Source: Paraflavitalea soli (lineage in GTDB: Bacteria > Bacteroidota > Bacteroidia > Chitinophagales > Chitinophagaceae). Taken from it: a stretch of DNA of 64,000 bases. Shown here piece by piece: positions 25,201-36,500 of this stretch. The stretch is taken from contig NZ_CP032157.1 of NCBI RefSeq assembly GCF_003555545.1, positions 7,134,546-7,198,545 on the forward strand, in the 5' to 3' direction. The notes under the pieces are model-generated. The model did not search any database. It saw nothing but the letters and a program-made list of their open reading frames with translations, and had not been told where the DNA came from. Made by a program: the position numbers and the translations under genes. The stretch's first letter is position 1. Each line of letters starts with the position of its first letter.

Positions 25201-26619
25201 CTATTGAAATAAGACATCCATCGATAAATCGTTTTGCATAAGCGACAGTGAATACTGATTTTTGGATACTCCAAACGTTGTAATCATTGTTAAAAAAATA
25301 GACTTCCGTGTTTGGGATTCTTCTTTAAAGACGCCAATCTTGTTTCTAAGTTCGTCAGCATATTTCTTGTCAATAGTAAATTCATTAAGCGAGAACTTCA
25401 TTTCGCAAACATTGATTACATGATCACGCCGATCTATCAAAAGATCAATTTGAACGCCTGAACTTCCACTACTTATCCATGAAGAAGTTACAGTTTGAAT
25501 GCCGCTTATACCCAATGCAAGCTTTAGTTGTTTGATGTGGGCTAAACATATCTGTTCAAATGCATAGCCGCTCCAGGCTCTTTGTACCGGGCTGTCTAAG
25601 CCACCAATCCAATTATTTTCATCCGACTTACTACTATTCTTTATAAACTTCAGGTAAAATAAAGAATAGAAATCAGTTAATTGGTAAAGACTGTTCCGTT
25701 CCTTATTTCCATAAGCTAAGTACTTGCGGATAAATCCACTTTCTTCCAATTCCCCCAACACTCTTGTAACACTTCCGCCAGACGGGAGTTTGGCTTCTTT
25801 CATCAACTCACTACGAGTTAGTCCTTTTGCCTTCTTACTTAAAGCTTCAACAATTGCAATATGCTTTTCTGCATTATCGAACAATGATCTATAAAGGTTA
25901 TCAAATTCACTGCGTAGCATTCCGTCTTTCTGAAAACAGATCCGGTTGATATTTTGGGCAGCACTTTGGCCTGGTTCAATTTGTTCCAGGTAAAAAGGAA
26001 CTCCTCCCATTGCCATATACAATTGAATGATCTGATAACGGTCAAAGGGGACGCTTTTGGCATTTAAAAACGCTTCACATTCATTTAAAACAAAAGGCTC
26101 TAACCTGATGCGATGGGTGACCCGATTATGCAACCCTCCTTTATTATTAATGAGTTTGTTGATCATCCAACCCGCTGCCGAACCGCAAACAACCAGAATG
26201 ACATCGGCTCTTGCGCTCGCCCATGAATTCCAGAAGTGCTCAAGTGCAGAAACAAACCCCGAGTGTGGTGTGTCAAACCAAGGTAATTCATCTAAAAACA
26301 CTACTTTTTTATCAAGGGAGCTTTGCTCAAGTTGTGTGGTAAGTTGTCTAAATGCAGTAAACCAATCCTTCGCAGGCTCGACGCCTTCAATAGACGGGAA
26401 ATATTTCAATAATGCAGCATGAAAATTTACCAATTGTTGTGACAGACTGACTTTAAACATGCCCGTCACATAAAAGGAGAATTGATTATTAAAGACATTT
26501 CTAACAAGGAAAGTCTTGCCGACCCTTCTTCTTCCATAAACAGCTACAAATGAAGAAGATGTACTGTTTTTTTGTTTGTTTAAAAGGTCAATTTCAACAG
26601 CCCTTCCAATTATTTCCAT
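25201..26619 (-). CDS. AAA-type ATPase with DUF234 nuclease-like C-terminus
   Basis: A 472-aa ATP-binding protein of the group related to archaeal ATPases. Walker A is GRRRVGKT (29-36) and Walker B KKVVFLDELPW (~104-114). SAAGWMINKLI and LEPFVLNECEAFL are the characteristic middle segments. A winged-helix segment follows (~255-310, LTRSELMKEAKLPSGGSV), then a DUF234-like C-terminal domain (~345-472) with a CEMKFS motif resembling a restriction-endonuclease-like core. The function is unknown; such genes are often acquired. The gene is clearly more AT-rich than its neighbours and a 14-bp inverted repeat lies just before its start. Confidence 0.85.
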   Translation of the reverse strand: MEIIGRAVEIDLLNKQKNSTSSSFVAVYGRRRVGKTFLVRNVFNNQFSFYVTGMFKVSLSQQLVNFHAALLKYFPSIEGVEPAKDWFTAFRQLTTQLEQSSLDKKVVFLDELPWFDTPHSGFVSALEHFWNSWASARADVILVVCGSAAGWMINKLINNKGGLHNRVTHRIRLEPFVLNECEAFLNAKSVPFDRYQIIQLYMAMGGVPFYLEQIEPGQSAAQNINRICFQKDGMLRSEFDNLYRSLFDNAEKHIAIVEALSKKAKGLTRSELMKEAKLPSGGSVTRVLGELEESGFIRKYLAYGNKERNSLYQLTDFYSLFYLKFIKNSSKSDENNWIGGLDSPVQRAWSGYAFEQICLAHIKQLKLALGISGIQTVTSSWISSGSSGVQIDLLIDRRDHVINVCEMKFSLNEFTIDKKYADELRNKIGVFKEESQTRKSIFLTMITTFGVSKNQYSLSLMQNDLSMDVLFQ

Positions 26620-26623
26620 GGTT

Positions 26624-26669
26624 CATTTTGGCCATAAAGGTATCTAATACCATGGTTATGGCCAAAATG
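26624..26669. promoter_or_regulatory. Inverted repeat upstream of the ATPase gene
   Basis: Perfect 14-bp arms CATTTTGGCCATAA (26624-26637) and TTATGGCCAAAATG (26656-26669). Within the spacer is a second repeat, GGTAT-CTA-ATACC. The site begins 5 bp before the start codon. A further partial copy (GCCATAAATGG, TTTTGGCCA) lies at 26683-26705. It is probably an operator for autoregulation. Confidence 0.6.
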
Positions 26670-27030
26670 ACTTGCTAATGTAGCCATAAATGGTGCCTTT
26701 TGGCCAACCACGCGTCCCAGGTGCATTTTTGGAATGCACTTGGGTTGATCTTACTTAAGAAAAGCCCCCTTACCCGCGAAAAGGTCAAATACCCCCAAAT
26801 CGCCTCTTCAGCCCGTGGCCTGATCGAATATTCCCTAACTTCCGGTTTTCTGTCTTCCCCCGACTTGTTTACTGCGCCATCAACATAAATTCGTGTGATC
26901 CGTACGTGAACCTGTTGATAATGTATTCATTATCAACCACCAACAGGGCATTGGCACAAGCTTCATTCACCGGTTATCCCCCGTCTTTTATATTTCTTAT
27001 TTTCTATGGTTAAAATCTCTTTCTGTCCCT
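26670..27030. other. Intergenic region between the ATPase gene and atpD
   Basis: No gene was recognised; a 62-codon frame at 26700-26888 has no family-like features. At 26914-26937 GTTGATAATG-TATT-CATTATCAAC forms a perfect 10-bp hairpin. CCTGTTG (26911) and CAACAGG (26941) give an alternative outer pairing of the same region. Confidence 0.45.
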
Positions 27031-27038
27031 TACCTTTG
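27031..27038 (+). promoter_or_regulatory. -7 element of the atpD promoter
   Basis: TACCTTTG is an exact TAnnTTTG box, ~60 bp before the atpD start. The -33 element is weak (GGTTAAA near 27008-27014). Confidence 0.55.
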
Positions 27039-27076
27039 CGGCCTGAAAACACCCCCTGTTAAAAGGTGGTTAATAA

Positions 27077-28595
<1,519 letters not shown>

Positions 28596-28597
<2 letters not shown>

Positions 28598-28698
28598 TTT
28601 GATAATTTGAAAATGTGCTAATATGAAAATGATTAGCACATTGCGGTAGATCCGCACAGGAATTTTCAAATTCTCAAATTGACTAATTTTCAAATTAG
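28596..28698 (+). repeat. Multi-stem structured spacer between atpD and atpC
   Basis: Outer arms 28596-28613 (AATTTGATAATTTGAAAA) and 28663-28680 pair over 18 bp with one mismatch. Inside are two hairpins: TGTGCTAAT / ATTAGCACA (28614-28622, 28632-28640) and TGCGG / CCGCA (28642-28646, 28652-28656). Together they make a three-way junction. A fourth hairpin, CTAATTT-TC-AAATTAG (28683-28698), sits just before the atpC start. Seven-base spacing of TTTGA / CAAAT units is also visible. Confidence 0.7.
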
Positions 28699-28702
28699 AT
28701 GT

Positions 28703-28966
28703 ATGAATTTAGAGATATTAACTCCAGAGCGTAAACTATTCAGCGGTGATGTATATGGCGTTCAGTTGCCAGGCATCACGGGTCTGTTTGAAGTGCTCAA
28801 CAGGCACGCGCCACTGGTAAGTGCCCTGAAAGCCGGCCGGATGAAAGTGTTGAAGGAAAAAGCGAATGACGAACTCTTCTATGATATCCAAAGCGGATTT
28901 GTAGAAGTGCTCGACAACAAAGTGACGGTGCTGGTAGAAGGCGCCACACAGGTAGAAGGCAAATAA
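28703..28966 (+). CDS. atpC: ATP synthase F1 subunit epsilon, short form
   Basis: 87 aa from the ATG at 28703 (MNLEILTPERKLFSGDV). The upstream in-frame TTG at 28679 lies in the spacer hairpins and adds non-family residues. The protein consists of the N-terminal beta-sandwich alone (LPGITGLFEVLNRHAPLVSAL); the C-terminal helical hairpin that inhibits ATPase activity in other bacteria is missing, as is normal in Bacteroidota. It sits on the central stalk with gamma. The gene follows atpD through a structured spacer and ends before a strong terminator. Confidence 0.95.
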   Translation: MNLEILTPERKLFSGDVYGVQLPGITGLFEVLNRHAPLVSALKAGRMKVLKEKANDELFYDIQSGFVEVLDNKVTVLVEGATQVEGK

Positions 28967-28991
28967 GCATTCAGGCATAGCATAATGTTAG

Positions 28992-29023
28992 TCCTCCCCG
29001 CCCAGGCGGGGAGGATTTTTTTT
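28992..29023 (+). terminator. Rho-independent terminator of atpDC
   Basis: TCCTCCCCG / CGGGGAGGA stem (loop CCCAGG) followed by eight T. It ends the atpD-atpC transcript. Confidence 0.92.
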
Positions 29024-29045
29024 GCGGGTACATGATCCTGCAACA

Positions 29046-29063
29046 ACTACATGATCATGTAGT
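29046..29063. promoter_or_regulatory. 18-bp perfect palindrome before the collagen-like lipoprotein gene
   Basis: ACTACATGATCATGTAGT is fully symmetric. A partial copy, TACATGATC, lies ~18 bp upstream. It is located 63 bp before the lipoprotein ATG and is a candidate operator for a dimeric regulator. Confidence 0.5.
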
Positions 29064-29125
29064 GTACAACGGGAATCACTAAACTATTTTTAGCCAAACT
29101 TTTCCTTTTACCCAAAATAACAAGT

Positions 29126-29710
29126 ATGAAAAACAAAGCATTTGTTCTATGCTGTTCAATAGCAGTATTTTCTATGGTTGCAATTGCTGCCTGCAAAAAG
29201 GGAGATACCGGCCCTAAGGGTGATGCGGGCGCCCAGGGTGCGCCGGGTGCGGCAGGACCAAAGGGTACGGCCAATGTGATCTACTCTGCCTGGATATCCA
29301 CCAATCCCTGGGCACCCTCTACTACTTCAACAGGCACGGGTAAAGCGACCTATTATTATGATATCGCTTCCACTAAGGTCACCCAGGGTATTATCGACAG
29401 CGGTACAGTACTGGTGTATGCAAAGTTTGTAGCCGATCCGGATGGTAATGGTATCGCCAAACTACTGCCCAGCATTTACTATAATGTTGGAGGCGCCACC
29501 ACCCAGTTCCGTTTTCAGCATGGATTGTTGCTCAATACCATCAGAGTGATCTGTGATGTAGTACCTACCGGTATTCCCAATACCTCCAACCAGGTAAGGT
29601 ATGTTATTATTCCCGGCGGTACCCCTGCTTCAGGACGTAGTATGACGATGTCCGATTATTCGAAGATGAGCTATGAAGAGGTTTGCCGGCTGTATAATAT
29701 ACCAGAATAA
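29126..29710 (+). CDS. Collagen-like repeat lipoprotein
   Basis: A 194-aa protein. The signal peptide ends VAIAACKK with a lipobox Cys at ~23, so it is predicted to be a lipoprotein. Right after it comes a short Gly-x-y collagen-like stretch (GDTGPKGDAGAQGAPGAAG, about eight triplets). The remaining ~145 residues form an unrecognised beta-rich domain (ANVIYSAWISTNPW ... VRYVIIPGG) seen in other Bacteroidota lipoproteins of this build. It probably trimerises through the collagen-like stem and displays the C-terminal domain at the cell surface, which is inference. It is transcribed alone and is convergent with the esterase-PKD gene. Confidence 0.75.
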   Translation: MKNKAFVLCCSIAVFSMVAIAACKKGDTGPKGDAGAQGAPGAAGPKGTANVIYSAWISTNPWAPSTTSTGTGKATYYYDIASTKVTQGIIDSGTVLVYAKFVADPDGNGIAKLLPSIYYNVGGATTQFRFQHGLLLNTIRVICDVVPTGIPNTSNQVRYVIIPGGTPASGRSMTMSDYSKMSYEEVCRLYNIPE

Positions 29711-29762
29711 AATAAGAACACCTCTTGGACATTACCTCTGGAACCTTACACAAAAAGAAAAA

Positions 29763-29791
29763 GGGCCGTCACAACTAAGTCGTGACGGCCC
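29763..29791. terminator. Bidirectional terminator
   Basis: GGGCCGTCAC / GTGACGGCCC, a perfect 10-bp stem with a 9-nt loop; on the minus strand it is followed by TTTTTCTTTTT. It serves the lipoprotein gene and the convergent esterase-PKD gene. Confidence 0.88.
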
Positions 29792-29821
29792 CTGCCTTTT
29801 CTTAAGATATTGGATGAAGAA

Positions 29822-32800
29822 CTATTGTTTAACGAACTTGCTGTGTAAGCGCGTTACATTATCAATTACGACTTCTGCCTGGTATACACCTGCTTTCAGT
29901 GAAGAGATATTGAGTACCTGCTGGTGCAGGGATTGCATTTTCTGAAAACCTGTCTTCTGGATCAACTTGCCCGACATGTCATAGATGTTCAGGAAAGCGG
30001 CACCCGTAGTGGTACTGGTAGTTTGTACATTGATCTGTTCCTGTGCAGGGTTAGGATATACCAGCAATTTATCTTCAGTAATAATAACCCCGGTTTTTGT
30101 ATCAGTTACATCCGATGTAGTGGTAGCAGTCCTGGTAGTGGTGGTAGTCAATGAAGACGACGATACTACCGTGATCTGCATGGTATCGCTGAATGGTCTC
30201 CAGTTATTACCCCATCCGGTGAGGCTGAACCTGTAAGTACCTTCCACCAGGTTGCTTACAGTTGTTACCTGGTTAGAAGCATTGGTTATGGTATGCTGAT
30301 CAGGTCCGCTGATCTTCATCCATTTCCATGCCCTGAACACACCTTCAGGATCATACGATGCTGAGCCATTGAGGGTGGTTGTGTTCGTAGGCAGGGTGAG
30401 GGTTTGATCGGGACCCGCATTGGTAATGGTGCCATTGCCGGATGCCGTGGAATTGGAACCTGAAGAGGTGGCAGCTTTTACAATTACCTGCATGGTATCG
30501 GAAGAAGGTACAAATTCATGATCCCATGCCGTAAGGCGGAATTGATAAGTACCTGCTGTGAGGCCCGTGGCAGTAGTAACGGCTGCTTTGGCATTGGTAA
30601 TGGTAGCAGCTGGTCCGCTGATCTTGGTCCAGGTGTAGGCATTCACAGGACCATATGCATTATAAGTACCGGAACCGTCCAGTGTAACGCTACTGGTGGG
30701 AAGCGTGATGGTTACATCAGCACCCGCATTGGCTATCTTGTTCCTGCCTGTTGGGGGAGGAGTACCAGTAGCTGGGTTCACCACCAATTGCATGGTATCG
30801 GAAGACGGCACAAACAGATTATCCCATACGGTAAGCTGGAACAGGTAAGTGCCTGCTGTCAAACCGGAAACTGCTGTCGTGGCTGCTTTATTGTTGGCAA
30901 TGGTAGCAGCTGGTCCACTGATCTTGGTCCAGCCATAAGAGCTGATGGTGCCATTGGGGTTAGCGGATGCTGAACCATTCAGGGTAGCGCTATTGGTAGG
31001 CAGCGTAATGGTTACATCTGCACCTGCATTGGCGATCCTGACAGGTTCTGGTTTGGAAGCACCTGGTTTTACGATCAGCTGTACCGTATCGGAACTGGGA
31101 ACAAACTGGTGATCCCAAACGGTGAGCTTGAACTGGTAAGTACCTTCTGTCAGTCCGCTTACTGTTGTCACGGCTACTTTTGCATTGGCAATGGTAGCAG
31201 CTGGTCCGCTGATCTTGGTCCAGGTATAGGCATTGATGGGGCCATTAGGATTGGAAGAAGCCGAGCCATTCAGGGTTGCGGTAGTCGTAGGCAGTGTGAT
31301 GCTGAAATCTGCCCCCGCGTTGGCGATCCTGCCGGTTTGTGCAGGTGGAGGATCAGTCGTGGCTGATTTTACCGTCACTATTTTGGTATCAGACTTGGGC
31401 ACCCACTGGCTGTTCCAGGTAGTCAGGCGGAACTCATAGGTTCCAGCTGCCAGGTTGGTAGCCGTGGTGGTAGCTACTGCTGTATTGGTAATACTAAATT
31501 GGGCAGGTCCGCTGATCTTTTCCCATTTCCAGGCATAGATCGAGCCGCCATAGGGGTCAACAGAAGCTGATCCATCCAGGCTTACACTGTTGGTGGGCAG
31601 CGTAATGGTCACATCTGCACCGGCGTTTACGCCGTCACCAACACCGGGGCCTGAAGCATTAACCGTGATCGTTTTATCATCAGAGACTATAGCATTCTTG
31701 TCGTCGATGGCTGTCAGCCTGAATACATAAGTTCCTGCTACAAGACCAGTAACGGTAGTAGAAGCGTAGTTGGGGTTGATGATCTCGAAAGAAGAAGGGC
31801 CGCTTACCTTGGTCCAGTTGTAGCTTACGATATAACCATCAGCATCGGTAGCAGTACCCGTCAGGGCGGCTGTATAGGTAGGCAGGGAAATGGTTACATC
31901 AGCACCTGCATTTACTACAGGAGGCTTGTTGCTGGTAGGAGGTGGCGTACCAAGACCTACTGTTACAGTAACTGTATCCGTAGTCCAATCAGCGCGGTCA
32001 TCTACTACTTTCAGTTCATACTGATAAGTGCCGGGCAGGTTTAAGCCGGTAACGGTAGTGCTGCTGCCAATAGAAACGGCGGCACTGATAACGCCGGCAT
32101 TGGGACCTGAGATCTTGGTCCATATATAACGTACAATTTTTCCGTCTGCGTCGGTAGATTTAGCGCCACTCAGTGTAACGATGCCCAGGGTAGAAAGGAT
32201 GGACAATGGATTGCCAGCATCGGCTACCGGCCGTTTATTGGGCGCCAGACTTTTATTCTGTCCCAGGAACCATTCGTATAAGTTGGGGTTCTGCCAGTTG
32301 TACTCTGTGTCATATACACGTCCCCATATCCAGTGTTGACCTGTGGGCCAGATGGTCATATAAGGTTTTACTACAGGATTTTGGTTGTTAATGGCAGTAA
32401 TAGCGCCAGTTGTGCAACCTACACCTACTGTGCCATCATCCTGGGCATGGAAAGCCCAAACCGGGAGGTTGGCATTGGTTAAATTGGCATAGTTAACGTT
32501 CTGGCAGGTGCCGCAGCAAACGCCGATAGCTGCCAGTTTCTTGGCATTGTCGAGCGAAGCGCCGGCATAAGACCATACACCTCCACCACCAAGGCTGAGC
32601 CCGGTAAGGAAGATGCGGTTCTCGTCGATGCGCAAATTCTTCTTGGCATAGTTGATCATTTCTTCTACGTAGAAGTTTTGCCAGCCGCCGTACTTTCTGT
32701 CCAGTTGCGGAGACAGCACCAGGAAGGTTTCTGTTTTACCATTCCAGGTGAAGGTCATCGTGGAGCCACTGTTGATAGCGCCGGGAACACCCAGTCCTAA

Positions 32801-33019
32801 AATGTTGGATAATTCGGTAGTACCATTTCCTCTTTCCCCAATGCCATGCAAGAAAATGATGAGGGGATACTTCGTGTTTGGATTGGCATTGTAATTTGTT
32901 GGTGTGTACTGATAAAAGCCAATGAATTGACCATTGGCTGCAGTCAGGCTTTTGGGTACATGCTGAGCGGATACGGATAAGGTTACGAGCACACTCAGGC
33001 ACAGGAGTAGTTTTTTCAT
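29822..33019 (-). CDS. Secreted esterase-like hydrolase with seven PKD domains and T9SS sorting domain
   Basis: 1065 aa. Residues 1-18 form a signal peptide. Residues ~25-255 are an alpha/beta-hydrolase of the PHB-depolymerase/feruloyl-esterase type: oxyanion region FLHGIGERG, nucleophile Ser142 (GLSLGG), an acid at Asp194/195 and His229 (GQHW). Cysteines cluster at 168-173 (CCGTC). Residues ~265-980 hold seven PKD-like repeats, each starting near NAGADVTITLP and ending TYxFRLT. A Ser/Thr linker and a C-terminal T9SS type A sorting domain follow (LLVYPNPAQEQINVQ ... FVKQ). The protein should be exported and attached to the surface by T9SS; the substrate is unknown. It is a paralogue of the next gene. 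Confidence 0.85.
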   Translation of the reverse strand: MKKLLLCLSVLVTLSVSAQHVPKSLTAANGQFIGFYQYTPTNYNANPNTKYPLIIFLHGIGERGNGTTELSNILGLGVPGAINSGSTMTFTWNGKTETFLVLSPQLDRKYGGWQNFYVEEMINYAKKNLRIDENRIFLTGLSLGGGGVWSYAGASLDNAKKLAAIGVCCGTCQNVNYANLTNANLPVWAFHAQDDGTVGVGCTTGAITAINNQNPVVKPYMTIWPTGQHWIWGRVYDTEYNWQNPNLYEWFLGQNKSLAPNKRPVADAGNPLSILSTLGIVTLSGAKSTDADGKIVRYIWTKISGPNAGVISAAVSIGSSTTVTGLNLPGTYQYELKVVDDRADWTTDTVTVTVGLGTPPPTSNKPPVVNAGADVTISLPTYTAALTGTATDADGYIVSYNWTKVSGPSSFEIINPNYASTTVTGLVAGTYVFRLTAIDDKNAIVSDDKTITVNASGPGVGDGVNAGADVTITLPTNSVSLDGSASVDPYGGSIYAWKWEKISGPAQFSITNTAVATTTATNLAAGTYEFRLTTWNSQWVPKSDTKIVTVKSATTDPPPAQTGRIANAGADFSITLPTTTATLNGSASSNPNGPINAYTWTKISGPAATIANAKVAVTTVSGLTEGTYQFKLTVWDHQFVPSSDTVQLIVKPGASKPEPVRIANAGADVTITLPTNSATLNGSASANPNGTISSYGWTKISGPAATIANNKAATTAVSGLTAGTYLFQLTVWDNLFVPSSDTMQLVVNPATGTPPPTGRNKIANAGADVTITLPTSSVTLDGSGTYNAYGPVNAYTWTKISGPAATITNAKAAVTTATGLTAGTYQFRLTAWDHEFVPSSDTMQVIVKAATSSGSNSTASGNGTITNAGPDQTLTLPTNTTTLNGSASYDPEGVFRAWKWMKISGPDQHTITNASNQVTTVSNLVEGTYRFSLTGWGNNWRPFSDTMQITVVSSSSLTTTTTRTATTTSDVTDTKTGVIITEDKLLVYPNPAQEQINVQTTSTTTGAAFLNIYDMSGKLIQKTGFQKMQSLHQQVLNISSLKAGVYQAEVVIDNVTRLHSKFVKQ
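30080..32225 (-). repeat. Tandem PKD-coding repeat array (seven units)
   Basis: Units of ~270-300 bp in which conserved stretches (for example the code for ITLPTN and TKISGPAATI) recur nearly unchanged at DNA level, most strongly in units 4-6. This gives homology for unit loss or gain. Confidence 0.8.
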
Positions 33020-33506
33020 AGAGAATTCTGAAAGTTTAGCACATTGGTTATGAAATAAAAAGACCCTCTGTGATCAGATGGCAATCAAACCATCAGGACC
33101 ACAATGATGACACACATCATCATCACTGAAAATTCCAACTTGTAGGCAATAAGGAAAAATGGCGGTCGGTGAGTTATAATTGCCCGCTTTCACTTCGTGG
33201 GGTAGTTACGCGTGAAAATGCAGAGCCTTATTATTGTGCTTACCGAGCTTAAATAGGGAAAGATTGAACGGCTAAAAAAGTCGCAATTACTATACCAATC
33301 TTGATAATTACTTGTGTTATTTTTAACAACATTCTAATTTCTTTTCAAGTAGCGTTGCGTTGTGTACGTCTTTCTACAATGGATGTGCTTCATATGATAT
33401 TATTTTAGTGAATCAGTGAAACGATTGCCTGTAAAGGGTTTCAGCATTTGAACAATTAAGTCTGATGTAGCTTTTAGCAGATCCCTTTCAGCTTACAAAA
33501 AAACAA
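33020..33506. other. Intergenic region between the two PKD protein genes
   Basis: About 490 bp, AT-rich. Only small imperfect repeats are visible (for example TGATG-ACACA-CATCA near 33112). It should contain the promoter of the 1065-aa gene on the minus strand, but no clear TAnnTTTG box was found there. No gene was recognised. Confidence 0.4.
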
Positions 33507-33535
33507 AAGCGGGATGAATTAACTTCATCCCGCTT
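33507..33535 (-). terminator. Terminator of the 1901-aa gene
   Basis: AAGCGGGATGAA / TTCATCCCGCTT, a perfect 12-bp stem around TTAAC. On the minus strand it is followed by TTGTTTTTTTG, 30 bp after the stop codon. Confidence 0.88.
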
Positions 33536-33565
33536 GCCAAATATAAAGCGTTTAAGTGTTTATGA

Positions 33566-36500
33566 TTATCGTTTAATAAACTTTGCCACCATTCTCTTCT
33601 TACGTTCGATCTGTACTTCAACATAATAATTACCATTCCGCAGATGGCTGATCGTGAACGGAAACTCCTGGTAAGCCTGTGATTTGGTGCGTGTATGCAC
33701 TTCAACCGGCCTTCCAAAGTGATCCATGATCGTGATCGTCGCTACACCCAGTGTATCAGTGATACAGCGAACGGTAATGATTGAAGATCCCTGCGTAGGA
33801 TTGGGATAAATCGTGAGGTTATCATTGTATCGCAGGTTATTCACTACTGAAACCATCACGCTGTCGGTACCGGTTCCGCCATTATTATCTGTTACAGTAA
33901 GCTCAAACACATAATCACCGGGTTGCAGGCTGGAGGCGGTGGTGATCACCGTATTGCCACCTATGCTGGCAGTGGACGGGCCACTGATTTGTCTCCAGGC
34001 ATAACCGGCAATCGTGCCGTCTTCGTCATAAGATAACTGGCCATTGAGGGTAGCGGTGGTAGCGGGAACAGCGATAATGATATCCTTTCCGGCTTTGGCA
34101 AATGGTTTCTTATTATCCACCGCCAGTACGGTCAGCTTCACTTTGTCTTTAGAAATACCGCCTCTGTCATCAGTTACGGTAAGTTCAAACTCGTATTCGC
34201 CGGCTTGTACACCAACAATTGTTGGTTTGCTGGAAGCGGAATTGATAATTGTCAAAGCTCCCTGGCCGCTGGTCTTTGTCCAGGTCCATGATACGATCGT
34301 TCCATCAGGATCATAAGAAGCACTTCCATCCAGTTCAATGACCGGGTTGGGCAGGTTCGCACTGATATCCTTACCGGCATTGGCAACCGGCAACACATTG
34401 GGCGGCAGGGCTACGGATATTTTTACCCGGTCTTTCGATACGCCGCCTTTGTTATCAGTTACGGTCAGTTCAAACTCATACTCGCCAGCCTGGATATCGG
34501 TCAGTATCGGTTTGCTGGAAGTGGCATTGATAATTGTCAAATCTCCAACGCCGGCTGTTTTCAACCAGGCATAAGAAACGATGGTGCCATCGGGATCAGA
34601 AGAGGCGCTGCCATCCAGTTGGATAGAAGCCACCGGTAAAGTCACACTGATGTCCGTACCGGCATTGGCGATCGGCAGCACATTATTCGCCTGATTGACC
34701 GTCACCTTCACGGTGTCCTTGTCGGTAATATTATGATCATCAGTTACGATCAGTACAAAACTATATTCCCCTGCCACCAGGTTGCTCAGGGCAGTAGAAG
34801 CTGCATTGGCATCGGCAATAGTATACTGGGCCGGTCCGGCAATCTTCAACCACGAATAAGCAATGGTATTGAAACCATCCGGATCGTAGGAAGCGGAGCC
34901 ATTCAAGGTTGTATTGTTGGTAGGCAAGGTGAGGCTGATATCAGTACCTGCATTCGCTACCGGCGCCCTGTTGGGGTTGGGAGTTACGGTGATGACAACG
35001 ATATCATCGTCAGACAGGCCGCCATTATCAGTCACCGTTAGCTGGAAGGTATACGTACCTTCTACCAGGTTGCTCAGGGTAGTGGTAGCCGCATTGGGGT
35101 CACCAATGTTGAACTGAGCAGGACCGTTCACCTTGGTCCAGTTATAAGATACAATGGTATTGTTTCCTTCCGGATCAGTAGAGCCCGTACCATCAAGTGT
35201 TACACTATTGGTAGGCAGCCCGATGAGCTTGTCAGGTCCCGCATTGGCCAGGGGCGCCCTGTTGGGGATCGGGCTTACTGTAATGACCACATTATCTGTA
35301 GAGGACAGGCCACCGTTGTCCGTTACTTTCAGCTGGAAGGTATAAGTACCTTCTACCAGGTTGCTCAGGGTGGTGGTAGCTGCATTGGCATTGCCAAAGG
35401 TATATTGGGCAGGTCCGCTCACATAACTCCAGGCATATGTAGTAATCGTATTGTTGCCATCCGGATCAGTGGAACCCGTACCATTCAGGGTAGTGCTGTT
35501 ATTGGGCAGCGGAATATTTACATCTGCACCCGCATTGGCTACCGGCGCCTGGTTGGGTCTTGGATTGACTGTTACAGCTATAGTATCCTTATCAGACAAA
35601 CCACCATTATCAGTGACTGTCAGTTCAAAAGTGTAAGTGCCTTGTACCAGGTTGCTCAACGCAGTGGAAGCTGCATTGGCATTGCCGAGATCGGCTGATG
35701 CAGGTCCGGATACCTTCACCCATTTGTAAGAGGCAATGGTGTTATTGCCGTCCGGATCAGCAGAAGCTGTTCCATTCAGGGTGGTATTGTTAACGGGCAG
35801 GGTGATCACAATATCACTGCCTGCATTCGCTACCGGCGCCCTGTTGGGCAATGGGTTGACCGTCACTTGCACAGTGTCGGCACTACTCAATCCACCATTA
35901 TCTGTTACTACCAGGCGGAAGGCATAAGTGCCTTCTACCAGGTTGGATAAAGCGGTAGAAGCTGCATTGGCATTGGCCAGCGTATGTTGTGCAGGTCCGC
36001 TGATCCTTGTCCATGCATAGGAGGTAATGGTATTATTGCCATTCGGATCAGTAGAGGCCGAACCATTCAGGCTCGTACTATTGGATGGTAAAGTAATAAC
36101 GATATCAGCACCTGCATTGGCTACCGGAGCCTTGTTGGGCTCAGGGTTTACAACAACCTGGATCGTATCGTCCGTAGGTACCCATACACCATCCCAAACC
36201 CTCAGTTTGAACTTGTAAGTGCCTGCTACCAGGTTGCTCAGCAAGGTAACACCGGCATTGGCATTGGCGAGGGTGAATTGGGTGGGCCCTGATATCCTGG
36301 ACCACTGATAACCATTGATGGTGCCATCAGGATCATAGGACGCTGTACCATCCAGCGTAGTACTGTTGGTAGGCAAAGTGATGTTTACATCAGCACCGGC
36401 AAGCGCCACAGCACGTTGGTTGCCCGCAGGAGGTTGTGGCTTCACGATCACCGTCACGGTATCTTTTCCCGTGGCGCCTTCATTATCGGTTACTACAAGC

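Noticed and set aside
26700-26888. 62-codon plus-strand frame before atpD
   Set aside because: It has no family features, no promoter, and overlaps the regulatory palindromes; probably chance.
28679-28702. Upstream TTG start for atpC
   Set aside because: It would add eight non-family residues and lies in the hairpins of the spacer; the ATG at 28703 gives the normal N-terminus.
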